In this document: piece by piece, positions 31,257 to 38,151 of the stretch
Numbering within the stretch: position 1 is the stretch's first letter
Layout: each line of letters starts with the position of its first letter
Source: Phycisphaeraceae bacterium
GTDB taxonomy: Bacteria > Planctomycetota > Phycisphaerae > Phycisphaerales > Phycisphaeraceae
Direction: 5' to 3'
Length of the DNA: 38,151 nucleotides
Assembly (NCBI GenBank): GCA_028280965.1
Contig: JANQKT010000121.1
Span: forward strand, 1 to 38,151
Notes under the pieces: model-generated
What the model saw: the letters and a program-made list of their open reading frames with translations, nothing else
What the model was told of the DNA's origin: nothing
Database searches by the model: none
Translations under genes and position numbers: made by a program

Positions 31257-33629
31257 ATGCGCATCATCGTCCCGCTCGCCGCGCTGCTGCTCGGCGCGTT
31301 GGTCATCGCCAGCCTGATGCGCCCCAAGGGCGATGCGGCCACCGACCAGGACGGCCAGAAGCAGGCACAGCAGGCCGATCCGGACAAGGCCGACGACAAC
31401 ACGCCTTCTACCGAGGATGACACGCGGGCTGACGGCCCCGAGCCGGCCGACCCGCCCACGGGCGACCAGGCCGCCGATACGAACAACGACGGGGATGGCC
31501 CCGATGCCAGCGACGACGACCCGCCGGCCGACCCCGATGGCGAAACAGCGGCTGACGATCAGGCCGACGACCCGCTGAGCAACCTCCGCGCGGTCTTTAC
31601 CGACACCCCCGCGTCGCTCGACGAACCCGACAACCTCATCACGCTCGGCAGCAACAAACCCGACGGTGATTACGAGCTCTACGCCCAGATCAACCCCTAC
31701 CGTGCGGGCATCCACCGCGTCTCGCTGCCGAACATCAAGAACACGGTCAGCGGCGATTCGATCTACGTCCTGCTCGACCCGGTCAGCTACGACCTGTTCG
31801 ATAAGAACGGCGAAAAGACAGAGAACTACCCCGAGATCGGCTCCTACGCCGCGCGGACAATCACGATCAACGGCACGCCCGTCGCCATGGGCCGGCAGGA
31901 CGCAGAGACCGGCGACTGGTTCGGCGGCTGGACCCTCGAATCCCGATCCAGTGAAGCGGTCACGCTCTCGCTGCTCATCCAGGGCGGGCCGGACGATGCG
32001 CCGGTCGACGTCGCCAGGGTCACGCGCACCTTCCGCGTCGAGGCCGGCTCGCACACGATCGAGCTCAAGCAGCGCGTCGAGAACCTCACGGGCAAGCCGT
32101 TGAAGGTGCGGTGGGAGCAGCTCGCTCAGGGCGACGTCCACCGCGAGGTCAACGACTACCTCCGCGGCCGGAGCCTCCACTACGTGACCGGCTACTTCGA
32201 TGATGACTACGACCCGTCCCGCTTCTCGATCTACGTCAAGGACGGGTTCCTCACCCGTGAGGATGTGATCGACGAGCTCAAGGACCCGGGCGACACGGGC
32301 AAGTGGTCGTCGGTCTGGCCCAACCCCAAGGTCAAGAAAGAGGACAAGCAGCTGGTCTGGCTGGCGTCGGAGAACCGTTACTTCGTCGCGATCAGCTCCG
32401 CAGACATCGAGCCCGACACCGATGAGACCAAGGACATCGCGCCGATCGAGGCGGTCTACCCGACAATCACCACGGAGGTCTACCCGGACATCAACGCCGA
32501 CCGGGACATGAACGACACCGAGCGGACCGTGCTGATCGGCCTGATCAGCAAGGAAATCGAGGTCGCGCCGGGCAAACAGAGCAAGACCGCCGACCTGTCG
32601 CTGGACCTGTTCGTCGGCCCGCGTGAGGACCGGATCTTTGCGCAGGCTCCGTACAAAGCGATGCGCTTCGAGCGCACGATCCGCTACTCGCTCGGCGGGT
32701 TCTGCGGGTTCTGCACCTTCCAGTGGCTGGCCAACCTGCTGCTGAGCTTCCTCGAGCTGCTGCACATGGGCGTGTTCGACTGGGGCGTCGCCATCATCAT
32801 CCTCGTGCTGGTCGTGCGCGTCTGCCTGCACCCGCTGACCAAGCGCGGGCAGACGAGCATGATGATGATGGGCAAGCAGATGGCGGCGGTGCAGCCGGAG
32901 ATGGAGAAGCTCAAGAAGAAGTACGCCGACGACCCGCGTCAGATGCAGCAGGCGCAGCTGCAGCTGTTCCGCGAGAAGGGCATCAACCCCGCCGCCGGGG
33001 CGCTCGGCTGCCTGCCGATGTTCCTGCAGATGCCGATCTGGATCGCGCTATACGCGATGCTGTACTACGCGATCGAGCTGCGGCACGAGCACGCGTTCTA
33101 CGGGTTCTTCCAGCTCTTCGGCGGCTGGTCCTTCCTCGCCGACCTGTCCTCGCCCGACCGCTTCATCCCGCTGATGGACGACGACGGGACGACCATCTTC
33201 AACCTGCTGTTCATCCAGTTCAACTACTCGTCGATCAACATCTTGCCGATCCTGATGGGCATCACGTTCTTCATCAACATGAAGTTCACCACGCCCCCGC
33301 CGATGAACGAGCAGCAGGCGACCCAGCAAAAGATCATGAAGATCATGCCGCTGCTGTTCCCCTTCTTCCTCTACTCCGCGCCCGCCGGCCTCACCCTGTA
33401 CATCTGCGCCTCGACGCTCGCGGGGATCATCGACAGCTACATCGTCCGCAAGCACGTCAAAGAACTCGAAGAGTCCGGCGAGCTGTTCAAGCCCAAGCAG
33501 CGCAAGCCCGGCGGGTTCATGGACCGGCTCCAGAAAGCCGCGGAGCTGCGCGCCCAGCAGATGGAGGAGGCCAAGAAGCAGCAGCAGAAGAACCGCGGCC
33601 CGCAGCAGTACAAGAAGCGGAAAAAATAG
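31257..33629 (+). CDS. yidC: Membrane protein insertase YidC
   Basis: Inserts and folds membrane proteins, alone or with SecYEG. The first membrane helix is at residues 1-22. A very acidic, low-complexity stretch of about 80 residues follows (repeated D, E, A, P), then a large periplasmic beta domain (about 115-460). The C-terminal insertase core has five helices. The core shows WGVAIIILVLVVRVCLHPLT, the cytoplasmic hairpin (MAAVQPEMEKLKKKYADDPR), and LGCLPMFLQMPIWIALYAML. It ends in a Lys/Gln-rich basic tail (QQQKNRGPQQYKKRKK). The 790-residue length exceeds the usual 550-620, mainly from the acidic linker. TTG 31227 is an alternative start adding SKKANNSSP. Adjacent to mnmE, as in many bacteria, but rpmH and rnpA are missing here. 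Confidence 0.93.
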   Translation: MRIIVPLAALLLGALVIASLMRPKGDAATDQDGQKQAQQADPDKADDNTPSTEDDTRADGPEPADPPTGDQAADTNNDGDGPDASDDDPPADPDGETAADDQADDPLSNLRAVFTDTPASLDEPDNLITLGSNKPDGDYELYAQINPYRAGIHRVSLPNIKNTVSGDSIYVLLDPVSYDLFDKNGEKTENYPEIGSYAARTITINGTPVAMGRQDAETGDWFGGWTLESRSSEAVTLSLLIQGGPDDAPVDVARVTRTFRVEAGSHTIELKQRVENLTGKPLKVRWEQLAQGDVHREVNDYLRGRSLHYVTGYFDDDYDPSRFSIYVKDGFLTREDVIDELKDPGDTGKWSSVWPNPKVKKEDKQLVWLASENRYFVAISSADIEPDTDETKDIAPIEAVYPTITTEVYPDINADRDMNDTERTVLIGLISKEIEVAPGKQSKTADLSLDLFVGPREDRIFAQAPYKAMRFERTIRYSLGGFCGFCTFQWLANLLLSFLELLHMGVFDWGVAIIILVLVVRVCLHPLTKRGQTSMMMMGKQMAAVQPEMEKLKKKYADDPRQMQQAQLQLFREKGINPAAGALGCLPMFLQMPIWIALYAMLYYAIELRHEHAFYGFFQLFGGWSFLADLSSPDRFIPLMDDDGTTIFNLLFIQFNYSSINILPILMGITFFINMKFTTPPPMNEQQATQQKIMKIMPLLFPFFLYSAPAGLTLYICASTLAGIIDSYIVRKHVKELEESGELFKPKQRKPGGFMDRLQKAAELRAQQMEEAKKQQQKNRGPQQYKKRKK

Positions 33630-33636
33630 CACCGCC

Positions 33637-33667
33637 CGTTTAGCGGGCGACGCGCAGCGTCCCGCGA
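33637..33667. repeat. Single REP arm, family 1
   Basis: One arm only, beginning CGTTTAGCGGGCGACGCG, between yidC and mnmE. Part forms the small hairpin GCCCG-TTTAG-CGGGC. The partner arm is absent, so this is a solo REP rather than a REPIN. Confidence 0.75.
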
Positions 33668-33686
33668 TCTATCTCTCATCACCGCG

Positions 33687-35066
33687 ATGCCAGCGCCCCC
33701 CACCGACACCATCGCCGCCGTCAGCTCCCCGCCGGGGCGCTCGGCCCGCGGCCTGATCCGGATCAGCGGGCCCGATGTTCCAGGAATCCTGGCGCACCTA
33801 CTCGATGACGCGTCGGCCCCGCTACGCGAACTGATACCCGTGCGCTTACGCGGGCCATTTCTCCCGACGATCCCCGGCCTGCTGCTGCGCTTCTCCGCGC
33901 CCGCGAGCTACACCGGGGAGGACCTGGCTGAGATCCAACTCCCGGGCAACGCCGCGCTGCTGGACCGTGTGCTACACGAAACGTTGACGATTCCAGGGGC
34001 CCGCTTGGCCGAGCCGGGCGAGTTTACCTTCCGCGCCTACACCGCGGGCAAACTGGACCTGACACGGGCCGAGGGCGTGGGCGCAACGATCAGCGCGGTC
34101 AGCGACAGCCAGCTCGCCGCCGCCGGGCTCTTGCGCCGCGGTGAGCTGGGAGCAACCGCCGAATCGCTGGTCGATCAGATCGGCGGGCTGCTCGCCCTGG
34201 TTGAAGCCGGCATCGACTTCACCGATCAGGAAGACGTGAACCCGATCGCGCCCAGCGTATTGGATGAAAGGCTCGCGGCCGCCGAGCAACAGCTCGAGCG
34301 CATCCTGGCCAACAGCCGGTCGTGGGGCGCGCTCGAGGCGTTACCCCGCGTCGTGCTCGTCGGCCCGCCGAGCGCGGGCAAGAGCACCCTGTTCAACGCC
34401 CTGCTCGGCCGGGAGCGGGCGGTGATCGACGCGTCGCCCGGTACGACACGCGACGTGCTCGCCGAGCCGCTGCAGCTCACCGACGCCGACGGCCGAAGCT
34501 CAGAGATCATGCTGGTGGACCTCGCCGGGCTGGACGAATCGCTCAACGATCACGCGCTGCTGCCGGACCGTGATGCGCAGCGGGCCGCGCACGAGGCGAT
34601 CAAACAGGCCGACTTGATTGTGCGCATATCAGACATCGCCGGAGCGGGTTGGCAAGACATTGAAAGCAGCGCAACGTGTGTCGATGTTCTCAGCAAGTGC
34701 GACACCCTTGAGGTTGAGACCAACACATCAGCGCCCGTCATCCGTATCAGTGCCCGCACCGGCTCAGGTCTGGGCGAACTCCGTCAACGCATGGCCGACG
34801 TACTCGGCGGGCGGGCTGTGAGCCTCCAGGCCGACCTGCTCGCGCTCCAGCCACGCCACGAGCGTGCGTTGCGCACCGCGCTCGACGCGCTGCGCTCGAC
34901 GCGCACCGCGCTTGCGCCTGCGATCGGCTCAGCTCAACTGCCGACGATCGAACTGCTGGCCGACACACTACGTGGCGCGCTCGACGCGCTGGCCTCGCTC
35001 GGCGGTCAACTGACACCGGATGAAGTCATCGGCCGCGTCTTTGCGACGTTCTGTGTGGGGAAATAG
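33687..35066 (+). CDS. mnmE: tRNA uridine-5-carboxymethylaminomethyl modification GTPase MnmE
   Basis: With MnmG it modifies the wobble uridine of several tRNAs. The N-terminal tetrahydrofolate-binding domain (about 1-115: TIAAVSSPPGRSARGLIRIS, YTGEDLAEI, EFTFRAYTAGKLDLTRAEGV) is followed by a helical domain with an inserted G domain. G1 is GPPSAGKST (usually GxPNxGKS), G2 lies in PGTTRD, G3 is DLAG (usually DTAG) and G4 is SKCD (usually NKxD). The C-terminal FCVGK carries the essential Cys. The shortened G domain and substituted motifs suggest relaxed sequence but an intact GTPase. At 459 residues it is normal length. A solo REP separates it from yidC. Confidence 0.94.
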   Translation: MPAPPTDTIAAVSSPPGRSARGLIRISGPDVPGILAHLLDDASAPLRELIPVRLRGPFLPTIPGLLLRFSAPASYTGEDLAEIQLPGNAALLDRVLHETLTIPGARLAEPGEFTFRAYTAGKLDLTRAEGVGATISAVSDSQLAAAGLLRRGELGATAESLVDQIGGLLALVEAGIDFTDQEDVNPIAPSVLDERLAAAEQQLERILANSRSWGALEALPRVVLVGPPSAGKSTLFNALLGRERAVIDASPGTTRDVLAEPLQLTDADGRSSEIMLVDLAGLDESLNDHALLPDRDAQRAAHEAIKQADLIVRISDIAGAGWQDIESSATCVDVLSKCDTLEVETNTSAPVIRISARTGSGLGELRQRMADVLGGRAVSLQADLLALQPRHERALRTALDALRSTRTALAPAIGSAQLPTIELLADTLRGALDALASLGGQLTPDEVIGRVFATFCVGK

Positions 35067-35131
35067 AGACTCGGCAAGGCAAATCCTGTATTTCCTGCTC
35101 CGGGCCGTCTACTCCCGGTTCCCTGCTGATA

Positions 35132-35137
35132 TAGAAT
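35132..35137 (+). promoter_or_regulatory. Candidate -10 box for smpB
   Basis: GATATAGAATT contains TAGAAT, 27 bases before the smpB start; the same hexamer occurs upstream of the tRNA and tatA. No Shine-Dalgarno sequence or clear -35 is visible. Confidence 0.4.
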
Positions 35138-35164
35138 TGCTGGCTTCCGACAATCAAAGCACAT

Positions 35165-35653
35165 ATGGGCAAAGGCAAGAAAAACAAGAAGGCCAACATG
35201 GAGCCGCGGATCGAGAACCGCCGGGCCAGGCGTGACTACAACCTGTCGGGTCACCTGGAGTGCGGGATCGTGCTGCGCGGCACCGAGGTCAAGAGCGTGC
35301 GTCACGCGCGGGTCTCGCTGGCCGAGGGCTACGCCGCCGTCGAGCCGGACACGATGGAGCTGTGGCTGCACAACGTCGACATCGCGCTCTACCCCCAGGC
35401 CGGCCCGCTGCAGCATGCGCCCAAGAACGCCCGCAAGCTGCTGTGCCATAAGCAGCAGATCAAGAAACTCTTCGGCGCGACGACCGCGAAGGGCGTGACG
35501 CTGATCCCCACCGCGATGTATTTCAAGGACGGCCGGGTCAAGGTCGAGATCGCCATCGCCGAGGGCAAACGCAGCTACGACAAGCGCGACGACATCAAGA
35601 AGAAAGAGATGGACCGCGAGGCGAAGCGCGGGATGACGCGGAAGGTGCTGTGA
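35165..35653 (+). CDS. smpB: SsrA-binding protein SmpB
   Basis: Binds tmRNA and brings it to stalled ribosomes in trans-translation. 162 residues. After a Lys-rich N-terminus, IENRRARRDYNLSGHLECGI and VLRGTEVKSVRHARVSLAEGY are the family signature. LHNVDIALYPQAGP and ARKLLCHKQQIKKL follow. The C-terminal tail (EGKRSYDKRDDIKKKEMDRE) is the part that enters the decoding centre. The motif order and length are normal. The ssrA gene is not visible nearby. It is convergent with the next gene, whose stop lies two bases away. Confidence 0.96.
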   Translation: MGKGKKNKKANMEPRIENRRARRDYNLSGHLECGIVLRGTEVKSVRHARVSLAEGYAAVEPDTMELWLHNVDIALYPQAGPLQHAPKNARKLLCHKQQIKKLFGATTAKGVTLIPTAMYFKDGRVKVEIAIAEGKRSYDKRDDIKKKEMDREAKRGMTRKVL

Positions 35654-35655
35654 GA

Positions 35656-36198
35656 CTATTGGATGGGCTTGCCCCGCATGTCGCGCTTGCCTTCGAGGAT
35701 CTCAAACACCTCCTTGATTCGTTTGGATTGGGTCTCAGCTCGCTTAGCGCTTGAGACGCGGTAGGCCAGGCCGCGCTGCTTGCCCGGCGTCAGCGCATCC
35801 CATCGCTTCTTGACGCGCGCATGCTTGCGCAACGCATGCGCAAGCACATCCGGCACTTCAACAGCGTCCTGATCATCGACCCCGAACCGAACAAGCACCG
35901 TGTCATCCACCCCAAGCTCAAGCTGCCTCAGTTGGCGTTTCGAGAGCAGGATGTAGTGCCGGCGGTCACAAGAGGAACCGGGCACCGCGTCGCCGGGGAC
36001 GGGCATCAACGCCGATGCAAACTCTAGCTCGTTGATTTCACCGACAATACGCAACCGACCCCGCGTCGCTTCATGCAACGGTATGTCATCGTGCAACGCC
36101 TCGGGTAAGAAGATCACGGTATAGATATACCGCTCACTTCCAACATCGTAAGTGGATATCTCGGCTTCAAAATGGTACGGATAAATCGATCCCGACAT
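35656..36198 (-). CDS. DUF1905/YdeI-OmdA-type protein
   Basis: 180 residues. The first half (about 10-100) matches the small DUF1905 beta-barrel type (YHFEAEISTYDVGSERYIYT, GRLRIVGEINELEFASALMP, HYILLSKRQLRQLELGVDD). The second half has the LAHALRKHARVKKRWDALTP and KQRGLAYRVSSAKRAETQSK helices of YdeI/OmpD-associated (OmdA) proteins, which have been linked to bacteriocin or cationic-peptide tolerance in other bacteria. The biochemical role is unknown. Its ATG overlaps the photolyase stop in TGATG, so it is translationally coupled to that gene; a GTG one codon upstream is possible. Assignment from recalled motif similarity. Confidence 0.8.
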   Translation of the reverse strand: MSGSIYPYHFEAEISTYDVGSERYIYTVIFLPEALHDDIPLHEATRGRLRIVGEINELEFASALMPVPGDAVPGSSCDRRHYILLSKRQLRQLELGVDDTVLVRFGVDDQDAVEVPDVLAHALRKHARVKKRWDALTPGKQRGLAYRVSSAKRAETQSKRIKEVFEILEGKRDMRGKPIQ

Positions 36199-37658
36199 CA
36201 CGATTCACCATCGGTAAGCTCAGACAACGCTGCTAATGCCCGCTCGCGGGCCTCCTTGTGATCAACGATCGGCTCCGGATAGTCCTCGCCAAGTGTCACG
36301 CCCGCCGCGGTCAGTTCCATCGGCGGGCATTCCCACGGCTTGTGGATGTACTTGTTCGGCACGCCTTTCAGCTCCGGGCACCACTTGCGGACGTACTCAC
36401 CCTCGGCGTCGAACTTCTCGCCCTGCGTCATCGGGTTGAAGATGCGGAAGTACGGCGCGGCGTCGGCCCCGCAGCCGCCGGCCCACTGCCAGCCGAGCGT
36501 GTTGCTCGCAAGGTCGGCGTCCACCAGCGTGTCCCAGAACCACTTCGCGCCCTCGTGCCAGCTGATCAGCAGGTGCTTGACGAGGAACGACGCGACGATC
36601 ATCCGCACGCGGTTGTGCATCCAGCCGGTGTGCCAGAGCTCGCGCATGCCGGCGTCCACGATCGGGTAGCCGGTCCGGCCTTTCTTCCATGCTGCTAAAG
36701 CAGCATGGCCGTCTTTCGTGCTGGTGTCGATCCAGGGGAACGCGTCGTACTTTTCGCGCAGCGGCCGGTCCGGTGTCTGCGGGAAGTGGTAGAGCAGGTG
36801 GTAGCCGAATTCGCGCCACAGCACTTCACTGATGAAGTGGTTGATGCTCTTCTTCTGGTCTTTGTCAGTCGCGGCTTTCAGGCGCTTGGCAGCGGCGTGG
36901 TAGGCCTGGCGCGGGCTCGTCTCGCCGTGGTGCAGGTGCGGCGACAGCATGGAGTTGCCGGGCTTCGCCGGGAACTCACGGTCTTCTTTGTACGTGTCGA
37001 TCGGGCCGTTGATAAAGGCCTTGAGGCGTTTCGCGCCGCCCTGCTCGCCCGGCCGCCATGCCCCGGCCATGCCCGTGTACCACGCGATCGACGGCATCAG
37101 CCCCAGGCCGTCGAGCCGATCTGACTTCGGCCACTTGGATGGCGCCGCCAGCTGCTTCGGCGCGGGCGTCGGCCTGTCCGGCTCGGGCAACGCCTCAACG
37201 AACCGCCGAAACGGCGAGTAGACCTGGTACGGCCGGCCCTGCTTGGTCTGCGCTTCCCAGGGCTCGAACAGCAGCGCGCCATTAAAGCTCTTGGCTGCAA
37301 TACCGGCCTCGGCCAGCCCCTGCTTCGCGGCCGTATCCGAGCCAATCAATGCGGGCTCGTAACGACGGTTCCAGACGACCGTATCGGCCTTGGCTGTATT
37401 CACAAGTTCTTGCAGAACATCCAGCGGGTCGCCCTGCCGGAGGATCAAGCGCGAGCCGATCTGCTCAAGCGACTCATTGAGCGCCATCAAGGATTGATGC
37501 AGCCACCACCGCGAAGCCCCGCCCGGCGACCAATGAGCGTGCTCGCCGGGATTCCAGATGAACACCGGCACGACCGCGCTGCGCTCGGCGGCGTGCATGA
37601 GCGCGGGGTTGTCGGCCAGGCGCAGGTCGTTGCGGAACCAGTGGATCGTGGTCTTCAT
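36198..37658 (-). CDS. phr: Deoxyribodipyrimidine photolyase (class I CPD photolyase type)
   Basis: Uses blue light and FADH- to split UV-induced pyrimidine dimers. 486 residues. The N-terminal antenna-binding alpha/beta domain (IHWFRNDLRLADNPAL) is followed by the FAD-binding helical domain. That domain carries NHFISEVLWREFGYHLLYHF, GRTGYPIVDAGMRELWHTGW, MHNRVRMIVASFLVKHL and DADLASNTLGWQWAGGCGAD, with the conserved Trp residues of the electron chain and the substrate pocket. The order and signatures fit photolyases rather than DASH cryptochromes. A 9-bp-arm palindrome lies at codons for HAALAAW. Between a TIGR01777-type epimerase upstream and the DUF1905 gene downstream, probably one operon. 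Confidence 0.94.
   Translation of the reverse strand: MKTTIHWFRNDLRLADNPALMHAAERSAVVPVFIWNPGEHAHWSPGGASRWWLHQSLMALNESLEQIGSRLILRQGDPLDVLQELVNTAKADTVVWNRRYEPALIGSDTAAKQGLAEAGIAAKSFNGALLFEPWEAQTKQGRPYQVYSPFRRFVEALPEPDRPTPAPKQLAAPSKWPKSDRLDGLGLMPSIAWYTGMAGAWRPGEQGGAKRLKAFINGPIDTYKEDREFPAKPGNSMLSPHLHHGETSPRQAYHAAAKRLKAATDKDQKKSINHFISEVLWREFGYHLLYHFPQTPDRPLREKYDAFPWIDTSTKDGHAALAAWKKGRTGYPIVDAGMRELWHTGWMHNRVRMIVASFLVKHLLISWHEGAKWFWDTLVDADLASNTLGWQWAGGCGADAAPYFRIFNPMTQGEKFDAEGEYVRKWCPELKGVPNKYIHKPWECPPMELTAAGVTLGEDYPEPIVDHKEARERALAALSELTDGES
36687..36708. repeat. Perfect palindrome inside the photolyase gene
   Basis: CCATGCTGC-TAAA-GCAGCATGG, 9-bp arms with a 4-base centre. In the gene frame it reads through GHAALAAW and includes a TTA leucine codon, rare in this G+C-rich sequence. 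The core ATGCTG...CAGCAT is shared with 26965-26981. Confidence 0.7.
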
Positions 37659-37679
37659 CGTCAGCCTTCGGGCTTGGGC

Positions 37680-38151
37680 CTATTGGTTCAGCTCGCGTTT
37701 GATCGCCTGCTCGAGGCCGGGGAAGTCAAAGGTGAAGCCCGATTCAAGCGCTCGCTTCGGGACCACGCGGAAGCTGCCGAGCGCCGTGGATTCGGCGCAG
37801 TCCCTGCCATAGATCAGCTTGGGAGCGAATGACGGGATCGGCAGCAATGTTGGGCGGCCGAGCACCCTGCCGAGCGCTTTGGTAAAGCCGCGGTTCGTGA
37901 TGGGTTCGGGGGCGACCGCGTTGATCGGCCCGCTGACACCCGGCGTGTCGATGCAAAAAATGAACAGCCGGACGAGGTCGTGCAGACCGATCCAACTCAT
38001 CCACTGCCTGCCGTTGCCGATCGGCCCGCCCAGCCCGAGCTTAAAGGGCGGGAGCATCTGCTCGAGTGCGCCGCCGTCCGGGCTGAGCACAAAACCGATG
38101 CGGACGTGGACGACGCGGATCCCGGCGTCGCGCGCGGGGTCCGCCGCGGCT
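37680..38151 (-). CDS. TIGR01777-type NAD-dependent epimerase (5' end outside window)
   Basis: Only the C-terminal about 155 residues lie in the window; the frame remains open at 38151. The visible part includes IRVVHVRIGFVLSPDGGALE, GPIGNGRQWMSWIGLHDLVR, GPINAVAPEPITNRGFTKAL and a final DUF1731-like block (ALGRVLGRPTLLPIPSFAPK). These are typical of the TIGR01777/YfcH family of SDR-type sugar-nucleotide epimerase-like proteins of undefined substrate. The NAD-binding Rossmann motif would be in the missing N-terminal part. It ends 21 bases before the photolyase start; such a gene next to phr recurs in other bacteria. Confidence 0.88.
   Translation of the reverse strand, partial: AAADPARDAGIRVVHVRIGFVLSPDGGALEQMLPPFKLGLGGPIGNGRQWMSWIGLHDLVRLFIFCIDTPGVSGPINAVAPEPITNRGFTKALGRVLGRPTLLPIPSFAPKLIYGRDCAESTALGSFRVVPKRALESGFTFDFPGLEQAIKRELNQ

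Noticed and set aside
31100-35066. Chromosomal origin neighbourhood, as yidC and mnmE are near oriC in many bacteria.
   Set aside because: No rpmH, rnpA, dnaA, gidA or parAB gene and no cluster of DnaA boxes is visible.
35067-35164. tmRNA gene next to smpB.
   Set aside because: The gap is only about 100 bases and shows neither a tRNA-like Ala acceptor domain nor a proteolysis-tag frame; on the other side the convergent gene begins two bases away.

Overview
The window is G+C-rich, densely coding bacterial chromosome and most resembles a planctomycete of the class Phycisphaerae. The evidence is a prepilin-type N-terminus on an otherwise unknown protein, a secreted protease carrying paired dockerin-like calcium repeats and a PEP-CTERM tail, an ECF-type sigma factor with a long extension, and many short paired inverted repeats (REPINs) between genes. 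No plasmid or phage backbone genes are visible. Most genes are housekeeping genes scattered on both strands in short operons.

Left part (1-8700): an ABC exporter pair (ATPase and permease, overlapping by 4 nt); a UbiA-type prenyltransferase next to a UbiX flavin prenyltransferase, probably quinone synthesis; two overlapping genes of unknown function; an AEC-family transporter; and aspartate kinase. Almost every gap here holds a different REPIN family.

Middle (8700-21950): one 832-codon open frame joins an ECF sigma factor to a secreted trypsin-like protease with dockerin repeats and a PEP-CTERM signal. It is followed by a CAU tRNA, tatA, a prepilin-like gene, class II fumarase, a 706-residue coiled-coil protein, a CPA1-type cation/proton antiporter whose leader can form three consecutive hairpins, a YceI-plus-FGE-like fusion protein, and metK.

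Right part (21950-38151): a small accessory island holds a PD-(D/E)XK-like protein and a REP-associated tyrosine transposase (RAYT) bracketed by two near-identical REPINs. A third copy of that REPIN supplies the last codons of dxr. Then come PTS enzyme I, RNase G/E with dxr downstream, the site-2 protease RseP, YidC, MnmE, SmpB, and a leftward group of a DUF1905-type protein, a DNA photolyase and a truncated TIGR01777-type epimerase. The order rseP-yidC-mnmE-smpB groups membrane-protein handling with translation quality control.

The strongest unexplained observations are: (1) the sigma factor/protease open frame, which also contains an internal start with its own Shine-Dalgarno sequence and signal peptide; (2) a recurring TANNNT-N6-ATG arrangement without Shine-Dalgarno sequences, suggesting leaderless transcripts; (3) at least six REPIN-like families in 38 kb with only one RAYT, one copy having become coding sequence; and (4) the hairpin-rich leader of the antiporter gene.
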